From Dryocosmus kuriphilus (taxonomy: Eukaryota > Arthropoda > Insecta > Hymenoptera > Cynipidae), in assembly GCA_038277395.1 (NCBI GenBank), contig CM076197.1, positions 73,069,348 to 73,133,347 on the forward strand: DNA of 64,000 nucleotides. The letters run 5' to 3'. The position numbers and the translations under genes are program-made. The notes under the pieces were generated by a model that did not search any database, had not been told where the DNA came from, and saw nothing but the letters and a program-made list of their open reading frames with translations. Below, piece by piece: positions 11,655 to 24,720 of this stretch. Numbering within the stretch: the stretch's first letter is position 1; each line of letters begins with the position of its first letter.

Positions 11655-12330
11655 TAGCAGAAAATTGGTACTTTAGGAAATTATTTTCATCATGTGGACT
11701 TTTTTCCTTTATTTACTCGAGGGAAAGGAGTAGGTTAATTTTTTCAAAATTCTGGACTCGCTATTAAATTTAATTATTAAAGCTTACGTTTCATACTCCT
11801 TTCAATTAAGGGAAGGCAGATGAAACTTTAGCCCATTGATATATTTCTCTAGAGCAGTAAATTGGTTTTATTAGGCAGGAAATTTGATATTTTTGGAAAT
11901 TGTTTTCATCATGTGAACTTTTTTCCTTTATTTACTAGAGGGAAAGGAGTAGGTTAAGTTTTACAAAATTCTGGACTCGCTATTAAATTTAATTATTAAA
12001 GCGTAGTTTAAAAAGCCTATGAAGCTTATGTTTCATACTACTTTCAATTAAGGGAAGGCAGATGAAACTTTAGCCCTTTGATATGTATATTTTTCTAGAG
12101 CAGTAAATTGGTTTTATTAGGCAGGAAATTTGATACTTTGGGAAATTATTTTCATCATGTGGAATTTTTTTCCCCTTTAGGAATAGGAAAGGAATAAGAA
12201 AGGAATAGGTTAAGTTTTTCAAAATTCTGGACTCGCTATTACATTTAAATATTAAAATTTATGTTTCATAACACTTTCAATTAAGGGAAGGCAGATGAAA
12301 CTTTAGCTCTTTGATATACTTCTCTCTCTA
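11655..12330. repeat. Three-copy tandem repeat, unit 220-246 bp
   Basis: The block GGAAATTATTTTCATCATGT occurs at 11676, 11895 and 12141. Each copy is followed by a TTTACTCGAGGGAAAGGAGTAGG-like segment, CAAAATTCTGGACTCGCTAT and TTTCAATTAAGGGAAGGCAG. Units are about 85-90% alike by eye, with a ~25-bp insertion in the second unit. There is no coding potential. Confidence 0.85.
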
Positions 12331-13156
12331 GATTTTCCTTGAATAAAAAATAGATTTTTTTCCTTGAAATTTATTCCAGAGGAGAATAGGCAATATCTTG
12401 TGTTACGGAATGTTCCGTAGGATTAACCTACTAAGTAGCTAGGGCTCAGCATGGATTTTTCCGTACTACACTTACTTATTAATATTAATATTGGCATTAG
12501 CAGTAATTTGTTTATTATTTTTAACTTTAAAGGAATGAAAGAGATGCAAAATGTATGATAGATAGAGAGCGAAATATTCTGGCGGAAAATTCGGTAACCC
12601 TAGACAGTACGCAATAAACATTGGCTTCTTCATGTAAGAAATTTCTGTATTGTATTGATTGATAATAATCTCCAATTCAAAAGTCTTTAACAATACTTTC
12701 AAAAATTTATGGGAGTTTTTTCGGATGCAAATTACAAAATTAATGTTTGTTTGACACTTGGTTCTTATAAAAAAACTTTTCACATTTCTATGTTTGGGGA
12801 TTTGCGTAATTTAGAGTGATCTTGGAGTAAATTATCAAAATAGCATCAATTTGACACAAAGGTTGGCACAAATAAAAGAATAGGCCCACAGCCTTCATGA
12901 ATTCTTCGTAATTGTGATCGATTTTCGGAGTCCTGTCTCCTTCAATTGCCTAAAAGGTACAAACTAGAATCCCTCCCATTTAATTGGCAGACCTGATCGA
13001 CTGTCCTGTCTCCTTCATGAAGCCTAAAATTTTATAGCCTCTCTAAAAGTGGCACATCAGAAGTGATGGGAAGAACAGCCTTCTAGATTGAATTAGGTTC
13101 ATCAGAAGTGGTACTCTCAACAATATGCTCACGTAATGACGTTCCATTGATACGAT
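12331..13156. other. Intergenic DNA, no gene seen
   Basis: The minus-strand ORF at 12472-12783 is AT-driven and carries no motif. A CCTGTCTCCTTCA phrase is repeated (about 12933 and 13004), suggesting a small local duplication. Confidence 0.5.
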
Positions 13157-13654
13157 ATAGTAGAGAAATGGAAAACATTCAGGGATCAGTTTACTAATTA
13201 TATCATCTGTCAAGACCACAAATTGCTTCGTATTCTCTAGTGAGGATGGAGAAGGTATTCACTAGAACTAGTTCAAGATCATCCATTAATGGAAAGAGAC
13301 CTATTGAAGATAAATGTTAATAAATAAAGGAGGAGATTAAAAAATATTAGGAGTATAAAGATGGTAGCACCTGCTTATAAGATTAGATTCACTGTAACTG
13401 TGGTTGTTTCCGACAATTCCTGACCACCATGATCATCTATGAGCATTCAACGATAGTTGGCTATGATCAAGATCATGTATAGAGAAATGGAAAACATTAA
13501 TGTATCAGTTATTAATTATTTTATCTGTCAAGACCACAAAATGTTTCTTACTCTCTGTTAAGGATGAAGAATGTATTCACTAGAGCTGGTTCAAGGTCAT
13601 ACATTATTCTTCAAAAGAGACATCAGCAATGGAGATGAATATTAATAAATAATG
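13157..13654. repeat. Local tandem duplication, spacing ~315 bp
   Basis: The segment 13157-13324 (beginning ATAGTAGAGAAATGGAAAAC and including ATCTGTCAAGACCACAAA) recurs at about 13475-13654 with numerous substitutions and small indels. It is non-coding in all frames. Confidence 0.75.
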
Positions 13655-16600
13655 ATAGTCATGGCTACAACCATATGTAATCTATGAACATGTATGACCA
13701 TTTAGCTATAGTTATGATGAGCAAAAGCTCTATGTTGGTATCTTGAAGACAAAGGGTTCGAAGTCGCTGGTACCACAAATGTTATCAGCATCTGTCGTTG
13801 AAATTATCATCAAAAGTTTGGAGTTAGGACCAGGCAGTTTGGTTTCGACTGGAAAGGAAGAGAAGGAGAACGAGCGTACGTGGCGGTGCGGTGGTTCGCT
13901 AATATGAATGTCCTGTCAGTGGCAGCGGCTCCTTGCCAAGAACGTACTGGTTGCTAATATGCCTGGCTGAAGGGAATATTTACGAGGGTGAAAAAAAATA
14001 TCGTCGGTACTTTAAACAGGGTGGTGGGTGGGGGGAGGGGTTTTTGATATGACAGAAACGAAGCTTTCAGAGTGTTTGGGATCTAGAGGGTTGTACTGAA
14101 GGCGAGAATTGATTTTTGCCCGTTCAATTGGTGTCTGTCTCAGATCCACTCTCACTCTTCGGGAGTGCCTCGCATATATATTTAAATGTTTAGTACCAAG
14201 CACGCACGGTGCGTGAGGGAGTTTGGAGTTTATCGATTCTCCATCTCTCTACCCTCCGACGCGTCGATGCTGGAAGGTCGAATGAAGGGTGAGAAGGATG
14301 TTTCGACGACGAGGGTCCGTTTGCTTGAAAAGGGGTTGCTTCTTTGGATGGGAGAAGGGCAGAGAAGGGCACTGATGCTCGAGGATTGGTCAGGGCGCCA
14401 CGAGAACGCGTAGGAACGAGCGTCTGTTTGGTTATCAGTGGAGGCGAATTTAACGAGAATGTTGTGTGGTTCTCTGCTTCTCTTTTCCTCTGTTTCTTCC
14501 TTTCACTCCTCCCGCTGAATTCTCTCTTTATCTCTTGACGTAATTGAAAATTGTTTAGGTTATTGGCTCAATGCCCGGCGGATTGACGGGAAGGATTACG
14601 TTCCCTCAAGTATGCAGGTTTCAAAAGGTGAAATCGAACAATACGGCTGATTTAGGCGCTCCATGTGATTTATTTGGTACACGAGCATAAGGGTACCTTT
14701 TGGCAAAAAGTATTTTCCAATTTCCTTCATGTAGCTCACACAATGGCGATCAGCACTCTACTTTACCCGAACGGTCCACTCAATATAAAGCATTGTTAAC
14801 TTGATAAAAGTATAAAAAATGCTGCAATTTAAAACTTTGGAACGGTTTATTGCCCTTCTAACATGCAAAGCTCTTTGGTAATTACTTTGAAACTAATTAA
14901 TTCTAAACAGGTTCGAGGGACTTTTTTAAAAAATAGTAATTAAAATACAGGAAGGCAAAAAGAAGAAAGGGCTTCCGATTTTCGGTCGAACAAGCTCGGC
15001 TTTTTATGTAAATTTTACGTGGTAACGGAAGGAGACCTAATTTTTTTCGCAAGGGCGGTTCCGCGCCGCCATTTTCTGCTGCTGGAAGGGACCTGGGGAG
15101 GCTCTGAATTTACTCTAATTACTTTCCCCTGGTATTACGTCTTGCAAAAATGTTATCGAAAATAACAACTCGCATCGTCGAATTCAAAATTAATTTTTGT
15201 TTGCGACCCTCTAATTTATATATAGTACAAGCCTTTGTGAATACTGAATAAATGAGGAGGTAATTATACTAGCAATCATTCTCGCTACATGTGACAAGCT
15301 TTGTCTTGAACTTTCTCTTCAAAACATTTTCATTTAATTTACTTTATCATAAAAGAAAGTATTTTTATTGCAATTCTACGTTTATTATTCATTAAATTTG
15401 ATTTCAGTGATCCTGCAAAATATCTAGAAAAGCAAATTCTCTTAATTTACTTGGATTTCAACGGGATCAGGTTTTTATCATTAATGCCGAAATTCGCACA
15501 TTTTCTCATTATTTTTCAAACTATGCAGTCTTAGCATACTCTTTGTGTTAAAAATTTCTTATGATCTATTTTCCGTAGCAATTTAGAGAAATAGTTGCGA
15601 GCTTTCCTTATCTCTACCTGAAAAGCCCATAATTTTGTTTTCTTGAGACATGATATTTAGAATTTTTAGTTAAAAATTTTTTTTTCAACCTTAACAGAGT
15701 TTAATAATTTTTTTATTAGAAATATTGAAAGAAATGGAAAATAACCAGAAATTAATTTATTAAACTAAAATGAACCCTTTTGCAGTTTTTGATAAAATAT
15801 ATTAATACTCTAAACTACTTGAACTAAGTTCCAGTGAAAATTTGTTGAATTAACTAATTTCCTATTTTTATACGCTTTGTGAAATCAACTGTAACGACGA
15901 AATGCGTACTTTGGATACTGAATGCTATTATTTTCAGGTTTTAACAAATAAATTACAAATTTTTATTAGTGCTTCATGTATAGAATTCTACTGTGCTACT
16001 TCCTGAGAAATTTTTGTAATTTTATTTTATTCAAATTGTGTAATATTGCATCAAGAATGTTTGAACGCACGCAAAAGAGTGAATCGCTCGCCGTCGGACG
16101 GAGGCTGTAGCCGAAGACACGCCATTTTGTCGATTCTTTCATCTTTTTTTGCACAAAAGCTCGTAAAATATTCCAAATTTTTGGAAAATCACTCTGAAGA
16201 TACTGATACCAGTTAAGAATTTAATCTTACGCTAACTTAATTATTTTATCCTAAGTTTTTTGTCCTGATTTTTCTATAATTAATTTTTTATTAGAAAAAC
16301 ACACACTTTTAATCTGTTTTCCTAATTTCAGCAACTGGTCAAAATATGCTAGAAATAGAAAATAGCTTTTATTACTATTTATCTAAATTTTTATACAAAA
16401 TATCATTGCTAATATTTGATTATGCTCAGAGATATCAGGATTTTGTAAACCTCTCTTATTGTATAGAACAATTTGACAATGTTTCAGGAATTTGCGATTG
16501 TTGGCAAACTCCGATTTGAAATAAACAATTGTCGCTAGTAATTTTCTTATTTATGAAAAATTTATACATTGTACTTTTAAAAAATTAATTCTAAAAGTCT

Positions 16601-17168
16601 TTAGAAAAATTGAAATGTAATAATTGTATAAAAGTGGTATTTTTAAACTCTTTTAAATTATAATAAACTGTTTTACATATTTTTCTCACATTTGTTGTTG
16701 TTATATTATAAAAACCATGATGCCATATTTATTTCATGTTAGCTCTAAATCTAAGAAACTTTTGCTTGGTTACGAAATTTCCACATTAAAAGAATGCAAT
16801 TTCGAACTTTTACAAATGAAAATTATACTATCTGCATTCTGAGTGTAAGGTATTTTTTAATTTTTTTCCTTTTCTCTGCAGAAAACTGGACGACAGAGAA
16901 TGGTTCGCACATATTTCTTATGCGGTGAAAATATTTTAAATGCCGAAAGTACTTGTAAATTTTCATGATTAAAGCATAAAACGCGTAGAAATTGTAATCA
17001 GGGAAGAAAAGTGTTGTGAAATTTTAGTGAAAAAAATCTACATAGAGAGAGCGATGGAATAAAAATTAGTACGTGGATTCTTAACTGTAGCTTGTCTAGA
17101 TATTAAAGGATAAATGATTTTGTCTTTTTTTTTTTCTTATCTTGAAGTTTAGTATTCTTATTTATTTA
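13655..17168. other. Intergenic DNA, no gene seen
   Basis: The part 13840-14440 is relatively GC-rich and contains short opposing ORFs (14012-14203, 14186-14413) without motifs. The section 15040-15120 contains a compact GC-rich core (CCGCGCCGCCATTTTCTGC), and 16070-16140 contains another. The remainder is AT-rich and featureless. Confidence 0.5.
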
Positions 17169-17169
17169 T

Positions 17170-17596
17170 ACACTCTAAGATAAGATCAGTCAAAATGTGA
17201 CTGATTCAATTAATCACGCTTGTTTTGACTAAAAAATTATTCATATTTACTGACAACATAATCGCTTTATCAGATAAACCAGTGAATATTGCTTGATTCA
17301 TTCAGTTTCTATTTAAATCAGTTAATTTTTTATTACTTGGTACAATGGAACTTCTTGATTTTTATAATTTAAAGTGACTGAATTAATTAAAGAAAATTTA
17401 TTTAATTAGGGAAAGTTACTAATAGGACTCTTAAAAATAAATTATTTACTCATTGGGATTTACCAATTTTTTCATTGAAAACGACTGGGTAGATTAATGA
17501 GATAAATTGATTGAAGTGATAAGTCAGTTTTATTTAAAACAGTAAAAATAAATTGGAAATTAGTTACTTTTAATTTTTGACTCACTCAAAGAGTGC
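17170..17596. mobile_element. MITE-like repeat, copy 1 (~430 bp)
   Basis: The ends are imperfect inverted repeats: CACTCTAAGATAAGATCAGT at the left and, reversed, CACTCTTTGAGTGAGTCAAA at the right. The interior is rich in ACTGATT/AATCAGT words. A second copy, sharing blocks such as ATTCATTCAGT, AATCAGTTAA and GATAAATTGATTGAAGTGAT, lies at 59615-60568 and is interrupted by a mariner. There is no coding capacity. Confidence 0.6.
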
Positions 17597-18003
17597 ACAA
17601 CTGATATTGATCTTTTCCTACAGGCGATTGGGGAACTTTGAACGGAAAGGCCTTTGAAATAGCTTTTGAAAAAGTAGATTAAACTCGTATTCTCTTGTTA
17701 TTTCTCGTCTCTCCTTTGCAGCTCGTGTTAGGGTTTGGACTGATTCGCAAAAATTTAAGTACAAAAGGGTGCAGCTTCTAATCCTTGAGAAATTGAGGCC
17801 TGGTGGTTGGACAATTTTTAGAAGCCTGGGGTGTTGAGAGGAGGGAAGAGACGTGAAAGAAGAGATCTCTGAGTCAGGGCTCCGTATAATAAGCATTACT
17901 CGTTCGCCATAATCCTGATCTGGATTCTAGGTGCTTGCAACTCGCTTTTGTGAATAGCAGAATGTTCGTTTCCTTTGTTTACAGAATCGCTTGTGCCTTT
18001 CCG

Positions 18004-18004
<1 letters not shown>

Positions 18005-18037
<33 letters not shown>

Positions 18038-18064
18038 CAAGATAGAGGGAAAGAGAGAGAGAGC
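18005..18064. repeat. (GA)n microsatellite with a G run
   Basis: About a dozen GA units, then nine or ten G residues, then a second impure GA stretch. Confidence 0.9.
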
Positions 18065-18099
18065 AAACGAGGAATGCTAAATACTAAATGCTAAATGAT

Positions 18100-18520
18100 C
18101 TCTCACATTCGCCTCGCGGTAACGGCGTCTCTGATAGGCCGTTGGGAAGCCCCTCGGAAGATGGCTGCTCCCATTGTAAAACCAGGCTTGGTAGGCAGAG
18201 GGCAGATACTTTGAAATATTATACCTAGGGCCGTATCGCCAGTTACGTCCGGCAAAAACAATGCGAGATATCGCGCGCAGAACGCGACTATCCCTCCTCG
18301 TTGCTTGCCTTTGTCGGTGATTTTTTCGGATGTATAATTTTAATTAATTCGTTGGCGACATTCGCTCGACGCCAAGCTTCGCCCTGAACAACGTCATCCA
18401 AAGGAACCTGCTGGATGAAGGACATGCGCCCAGGATCAAGGGTCAGATTACCTCTTCCGCGGCCATTTTAACGAACCTTCGGGTTTTCAAACCGCCGTTC
18501 CGTTCACAAGAAATGAGAAT
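18100..18520. other. GC-rich non-coding island
   Basis: This ~420-bp stretch is markedly GC-richer than everything around it and is rich in CpG (for example ATATCGCGCGCAGAACGCGA). It shows no mobile-element structure and no long ORF. In a gene-poor insect region such a block is a candidate conserved enhancer or promoter, but this is inferred from composition only. Confidence 0.4.
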
Positions 18521-18889
18521 GTCAAGCAACTATAATTAACAACGGAGGAGGAAGAACTCGTAATTTAGATTGTTTTTCCTCCACACTGTTTTATTATTGC
18601 ACATGCGCTTTATGGCGAGTTTCATTTATCTCAGAGAATTGGCCTGAATCAGAGAATTTGCCTTAGAGAATCAGATTTTCATATAGAAAATGGTTTTGAA
18701 ATTAGATAGGCTGGAGAACAAATTATTAAATGGGAGACGCTCTTTTGTTGACGAGGTCATTTGTGGGAGAAATTAGTTTTGCTTTTGCACAATTCCTGTC
18801 TTTTTTCTTTTTATATTCACGTGTTGAAAAATCTTCGCTAAGTAACGCTATCTGGCCAATTTGATTTTATATTTTGTTTAAATAATGTA

Positions 18890-19010
18890 ATTTTATTAAT
18901 TTGTGACTTAGAATGTAAGTGGCAACAGGGTTTTAGTGCCTTTGCTAATATTGAATGAGGGTACTAAGACCCTGTTCCCACTTATATTCTAAATTGCAAA
19001 TTAATAAAGT
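18890..19010. repeat. 50-bp-arm hairpin
   Basis: The left arm 18890-18940 (with TTAGAATGTAAGTGGCAACA and GGGTTTTAGTGCC) is mirrored by 18960-19010 (GGTACTAAGACCC, then TGTTCCCACTTATATTCTAA). There are about seven mismatches over 50 bp, and the loop is about 19 bases. It resembles a small palindromic MITE; a microRNA-type precursor is possible in shape, but no other evidence supports that. Confidence 0.75.
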
Positions 19011-22000
19011 TATTATAATTATTATAAAACACAAACATAAATCAACCCGAAAGAAGTATTTTGATATATTTTCTAGCCTGTTCTGGTCAGATATCTTTAA
19101 ATTTAAAATAAGAGGGTCGAAACGTAAATATACATGGTACGATCGGTAATTTTCTGTCTGCAAGAGAGAGAATGAAACAGGAAACATGTTCTTGTTTTGA
19201 ATTTTTTGCACCAATCCGAGGCTGATGCAAGGTCAACAATAGAGATGAGCAGAGTGCACCTCTTGCAGAATAAACAAAAAATCGATAGCAGTCGAATTTG
19301 TTCGGCAATTCAGAGATGTAGTTATAAACTCTCTCCATGAATAACATTGCTTGTCTCACAATATTTATTGAGTATCGGGTTTATAAAGGTACTTCATATT
19401 TAAGATCAACAATGTAGAATAACAGATCGAGTGATTCAAGTTTTTTTAAGCTTACTATCTATATTGCGATGAATATTTTGTAAGTATGCAGTTTATTCAC
19501 CCGTAAAAATTAAGATTAATATTGATATTATAATTTTTTTAAAAGAGATTTATACTATTATAAATTAAACTTCCATATTCATATAAAAAGATCGATAAGA
19601 ATATATCTTAAATTTTAAACTTTCAAATACGCAACTTTATCCCAGACTTTAAAATCTCGAGGTAAAATTGTGACTAAAATGTAATGATTAAAATAATTAA
19701 ATATTTAAAATGTATTTGTCCATTGACTGATGTATATGATTTTTGTTAATGGCAGTCTCATTAAAAAAAAATTTCCCTCAATATTGCGTTTAATCAATGT
19801 TCAAAATCATTATTCACATCTTCGCCCCAGTCTGCTTTACATTTTGTCGAAATAAAATCTATTGTTTTTAACAAAATGGAATAATTCTTAGAAATTAAAA
19901 AAATCAAATTCTATAAGAATAAAAAACGACCAAAGGACAATTACACGTATTAGAACCTTCATTCAAAATAATAAAAGAAACCCAAATAAAGAAAGAGCAT
20001 TCTTTTCCTTTTTTTTTTTTTGGCAATCTTCTATCTCCGTTCATGGGAGTACATCTTGGTTTTCTCATGGGTCCTGATATGTTGAAATTTTTTAAATCTT
20101 ATATTTTTATTTCCTCGAAAGAAAAAAGAAAGTGTTACATTTTTCTCTTTCCTCTTTCTTTATTTCTTTCTTTCTTTACTATTCGTTTTATTTTGCATTA
20201 ATATATTTGCAAGTGTACTTGCCCAAATTGCGTCCATTTTAATTCTTGAAATTTAAAATTTTAAAATTTTTGTATATTTTTTCATTAGAATTAAAGTTTT
20301 TGACGCTAGAGGAATGTAAATTTTGATTTAACGTAAATTTATATTAAAAAAAAAATTTAATTTAAAAAGCTAGGGAGGCAGGTTGTGCTTGAGGTATCTG
20401 GAACCGTGCTTTGTTTTAGGTAATTAAAAACACCGCCCGCGCTGGCGCACATGAAAGCTAGTTTAAACAATGTGAAAACAATGCTAAGTAATTAATTCGG
20501 AAGCGCATTTTAAATATTATATTTCAAATCTAAAACACTATACATTATACTTCAAGGTTACTATTGAAATTTTCGTTTTGTGTTAGGTTTTGTTGAGCAG
20601 TCGAAAAATTAGAAATGAGTATACATATTTTAATTGAAAATAAAAATTAGAGTTCTTTTACTATATGTTTTAACTTCATTGTAAAGGTTTTTGAAAAGCT
20701 AACAAAAATAAAAAAGTGTTTTATGATGTAATTTGTTGATCGGCTTAAGTAAAAGTATAAATTGAAATTTTTGAAATGTGGTCTACCTTCCACGTGTGTT
20801 TGTGCTACGCCGATTAATCAAACCGCAGAAAAATTGGAAAAGGAAGCTATTGACAGCCGGCGCGATATAAAAAATAAATGAAATTCAATGCCCGTCCCCG
20901 AAGTCTGTAGTTAATAAGCAAAAATTTGTCAAACTGACGCCAACCTCTATAGCGGTAAACTCATTTATATTTTAAAAAACTGATGTTCATTAAATTTTTG
21001 CAATAAAGGGTCTGTTTTTAATTTTACGGTCGCTTTTATTTTGAAAATTACTTTCACTTGCAAATATACTTCTCACGTAAAATAAGCATTATAATTATAT
21101 TTTCAATGAGGCAAACGATTTAAAGCTTAAAAATATTTGACAGTTTCTACTAAACAATTACTGAATTTTACAAATATGAGATAATGTATGAGTATGACAA
21201 AAATCGTCGAAAATAATCATAAAGTTAAAATAATTTTATTTAATATTAAAACGCACCGTAGTCACTGTAGTATAGAACGGAAATTTGTATATTTTAGATC
21301 AGCCGTTATAAGAAAAATTATCAGTTGAGAGTTAAATTTATACGTATGAAAATACGTACAATTATCTTATGTAGATAAATACGTAAAACATGTCTTGAAT
21401 AATTTCTTGGTGTTGGTGTTATCTTTTGTTAATAATGAAGATCAAAATTTGTCTGCCATCCAAGTGCTCATTAAAAAGAAGCATTCGATACGTACTTAAT
21501 AAATATAGAAAATTTTGTTGGTTTGGTTAAATAATATAAAGAATTTAATGAGAAATTGAGATAATACGACGGTAGGTTATTTTTCGACGGCCATTGCTAC
21601 GCGGCGTCGCGACGTCCGTCGGAACGATTTTTTTCACGAGTGGGCGTGTCGCCGAAAAAATGCACGAAAAAATACAAAATAGGCTTGATAAAACATAATA
21701 AATAAATCAAATTTCATAAAATTAAGGCATATATAGTTGAATTATTTTCAACTTTTGAATTTGGCGTCAAAAAACGAAGACAAATTATTTTTCAAAATTT
21801 TTTGTAATGTTTTATTTATATTATTTGCCCAATTGGTAATGCTTATATGAAGTATTTATATTGCTCTTAAAAACTTTAGTGACTTAAATATATTTTATTT
21901 TTTATATTTGAGGTTTTTTGCCTTGGAAAATACCATCAGATTGTGAGCAGCTGAACAAGTTTGTAACGTAATAAGCATATATTAAATAAAACAGAATAAT

Positions 22001-24720
22001 TATCACAATTAAGACAAACATTGTGGGTCTCGGAAAATAAATTTGATATTACAGTTGGCTATTTAATAGAAGCAAAGCAAAATCGCTCGGCGAATTCCAG
22101 ACGCTCGCGGCTAATTAGTTGTTGAGAAAAAGCTTCCTGTTTCAGATTGGCAGATTACAACTTAAAAATATCCAAGAAGTGTTAACTGCCTGTTTCTCGT
22201 GTAATTCTGGGAAAATATAAATATTTAATGACTTCACTACTGAGACGGAAAAGCGATAAATGTGCTACATTTATTCCTTATACTGAAATGTTTCTGCACG
22301 GTAACATATTTGTTTAAAATATCATGGATTATTTTTTGTGGATACTTGAGGATCTGTAACAGTGAAGAAGCACTGATAACTTCCAAATTTTTTTCCTCTT
22401 TGAAATAATATTTTACCTATATTAAAAAAAAAATTTTACCAATTTAAATCTTATTGCTGTTTAAAATTATTTGAATTGAAATTCCATTACATTTTCGGAT
22501 TCGTTTTATAAAAATCAACAGAAATATGTTTTTTTTCCACGATTCAAATTTTTGTTTTATTTTTTATAGGGCATAATTTAAAGGTGAATCAACATTTTTT
22601 GAGAAGGTACTGAATAAACTATTTTTAGAAGGACATAAAATTTTCTATACATTTTTTCCGAATATAGGTACATGCATACTGCATTGAGATTTGTGAAATC
22701 AAGCACTTTTTTGCCATAAAAAATGTAATGGATTTCCTGGGTAGGATTTCATTGGTTGTTCTCGACATCAGGTTGAAAGTACGTGGGGATTTTTTTTGAA
22801 ATATTGCTTGGTAAACACAGTAACGCTTCGGGGGATTCACGACGCCTAAAAATTTGGTGATTTCAACCGACGGTGGGCGTATGGACGGCATCGTTCGTAC
22901 GCCTCTTTCTCGAGGTTTCCGTCCCGAGATAAAAATTCGCACAACATTGGTCAGGAAAGGAATAGTTTTCACGATTTTCTAATTATGATTTTTTTCAAAT
23001 GATTTCTAGATTAAACGAAAATAGCTTCAGTTGAGCAATTACTGAATTTCTTACATTTTATTTCCTACTTTTTAAAATACAAGTTAAGGTTCCTAAAGAA
23101 AGAGCGAATTAAGTAACTTTCATATTAAAATGTAAAGAACATGTCATTTAAAATTGTTCGATCCTGACAAAAATACTTTCTTAAAAATTCTTGCATTCCG
23201 TCATCACTGTTTCTCATTTTTCTATCAGGAAAAAACCATTACAAGGACAAAAGCTTTGCGAAATAAACTCGGCATTCTGAATAAATGAATTTGACTGAAC
23301 AGCAAATTGCAAACGGCAATTTTTTGTATAATATAATTTTTCTCTAGTAAATTATATTTTTAGTTTCCCTCTTCGAGACAGGGAACATTTTTCTAATTTT
23401 TGATGAAAATTTCTTCACTCGGTGATATTATATTTCCACTACACATAATTCATTTTTGGGAAGGTTTATTATTTATATTCTTGTAAGGCTTCATTCTGTT
23501 TATTATACTAATATCACTTAAACTGATAAGACAACAAGAATTTAATTTAATGAGGAAAATTATATTTGAAAATCCTAGTTACTTAATATTACTTATATAG
23601 ATAGTTTAGGAAAATTACAGAGCATTTGCTCCTTTTGTAAATTTCACATTTGGAGTTTTTAACGATTTTTAAATATGGGTTGTAGTGGAAAAGCAACAAG
23701 CTTTAAAACACATTAAATGAACTCAAATTTAATTACATCGATGCAACATGTATATTTATTTTCATTGTTACGAAACGATTATTTATGAAAAGCGTAAATG
23801 AAAATGAATTAAAAGTGACATTTATTTACAACAGCTGTTGAAAGTGTGAATCCATAATAGGCATGCTGGACAGTATTAAGCTTCATTCAGTTTCGGTAGA
23901 AAGTGAAAGTGAAATGGTGCTTTCGATGGAAAAAAGTGACACGGAGTGAGGTGGTGGTGGAAAAAGGACGTTCGATGTCGCATTGTTTTTTACGCGCGGA
24001 CGTTGATACACTCGTCGAATAAAAATAGGGATTAAAAAACAAGCACCGGACGATTTATAAAGAGGAGAGAGAGACGATCGCGCTACAATTATTATATTTT
24101 TTTCCTGTGACGCTTTCAAAATGTAGGTGAAATTTATCCATCCCGGACACTTTTTCCATGGACAGGCTTTCATTCGTTAGTTATTAACCTGCATTTTTTT
24201 CGGAGAGAGTATTTTTTCGTTTTCTATTTGACACTAATCACGACTGTAATTTTATTTGTTCCAGGCTCATATGATTCGATAAGATTGGACGGTGATGGGT
24301 ATAGTTTTTTTATCGACGTAAAATCACTTGACATGGATGGAAAAAATTGATGATACGTTATTCTGCTATCGAGTCGTAACTAACATGCCGCTGAACGAGC
24401 GGAAAAACAAACGAGGAGAGACGAAAAAGAATTAGATTTGAAAATATGATCTTTAGCGTCGATCTGCTATTTATTACATTATAACACCAAAAATCACTTG
24501 TTGCATAACGGATGAAAAATTATTGCTTCATCACTACTATTTTTTGGTACTTCAATTTAATTCTTGTTAGTTTTTCACTGGCACACGATAACATTTCTTA
24601 CGCTTGAATTTAATAAGAGAATAATTTTCCCTATTAACTTTTATTTTTTTATAAGAAATAGATAAAAATATGATGTATAAATATTATTATTACACTTGGC
24701 ACTAATCATCAGAGTAAAAG
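19011..24720. other. Long AT-rich stretch, no gene seen
   Basis: There is no ORF with recognisable content; the longest (22625-22972, minus) shows no motif. GC-richer patches at 20390-20450, 20790-20960 and 21560-21680 are CpG-containing but not obviously repeats. TTTC/CTTT runs occur at 20130-20180. Nothing else can be supported. Confidence 0.5.

Noticed and set aside
13748..13775. GGTTCGAAGTC, resembling a tRNA T-arm/B box
   Set aside because: No matching acceptor stem, D-arm or anticodon arm could be found upstream.
14186..14413. ORF in a GC-rich block
   Set aside because: Short, overlapped by an equally long ORF on the other strand, with no recognisable motif.
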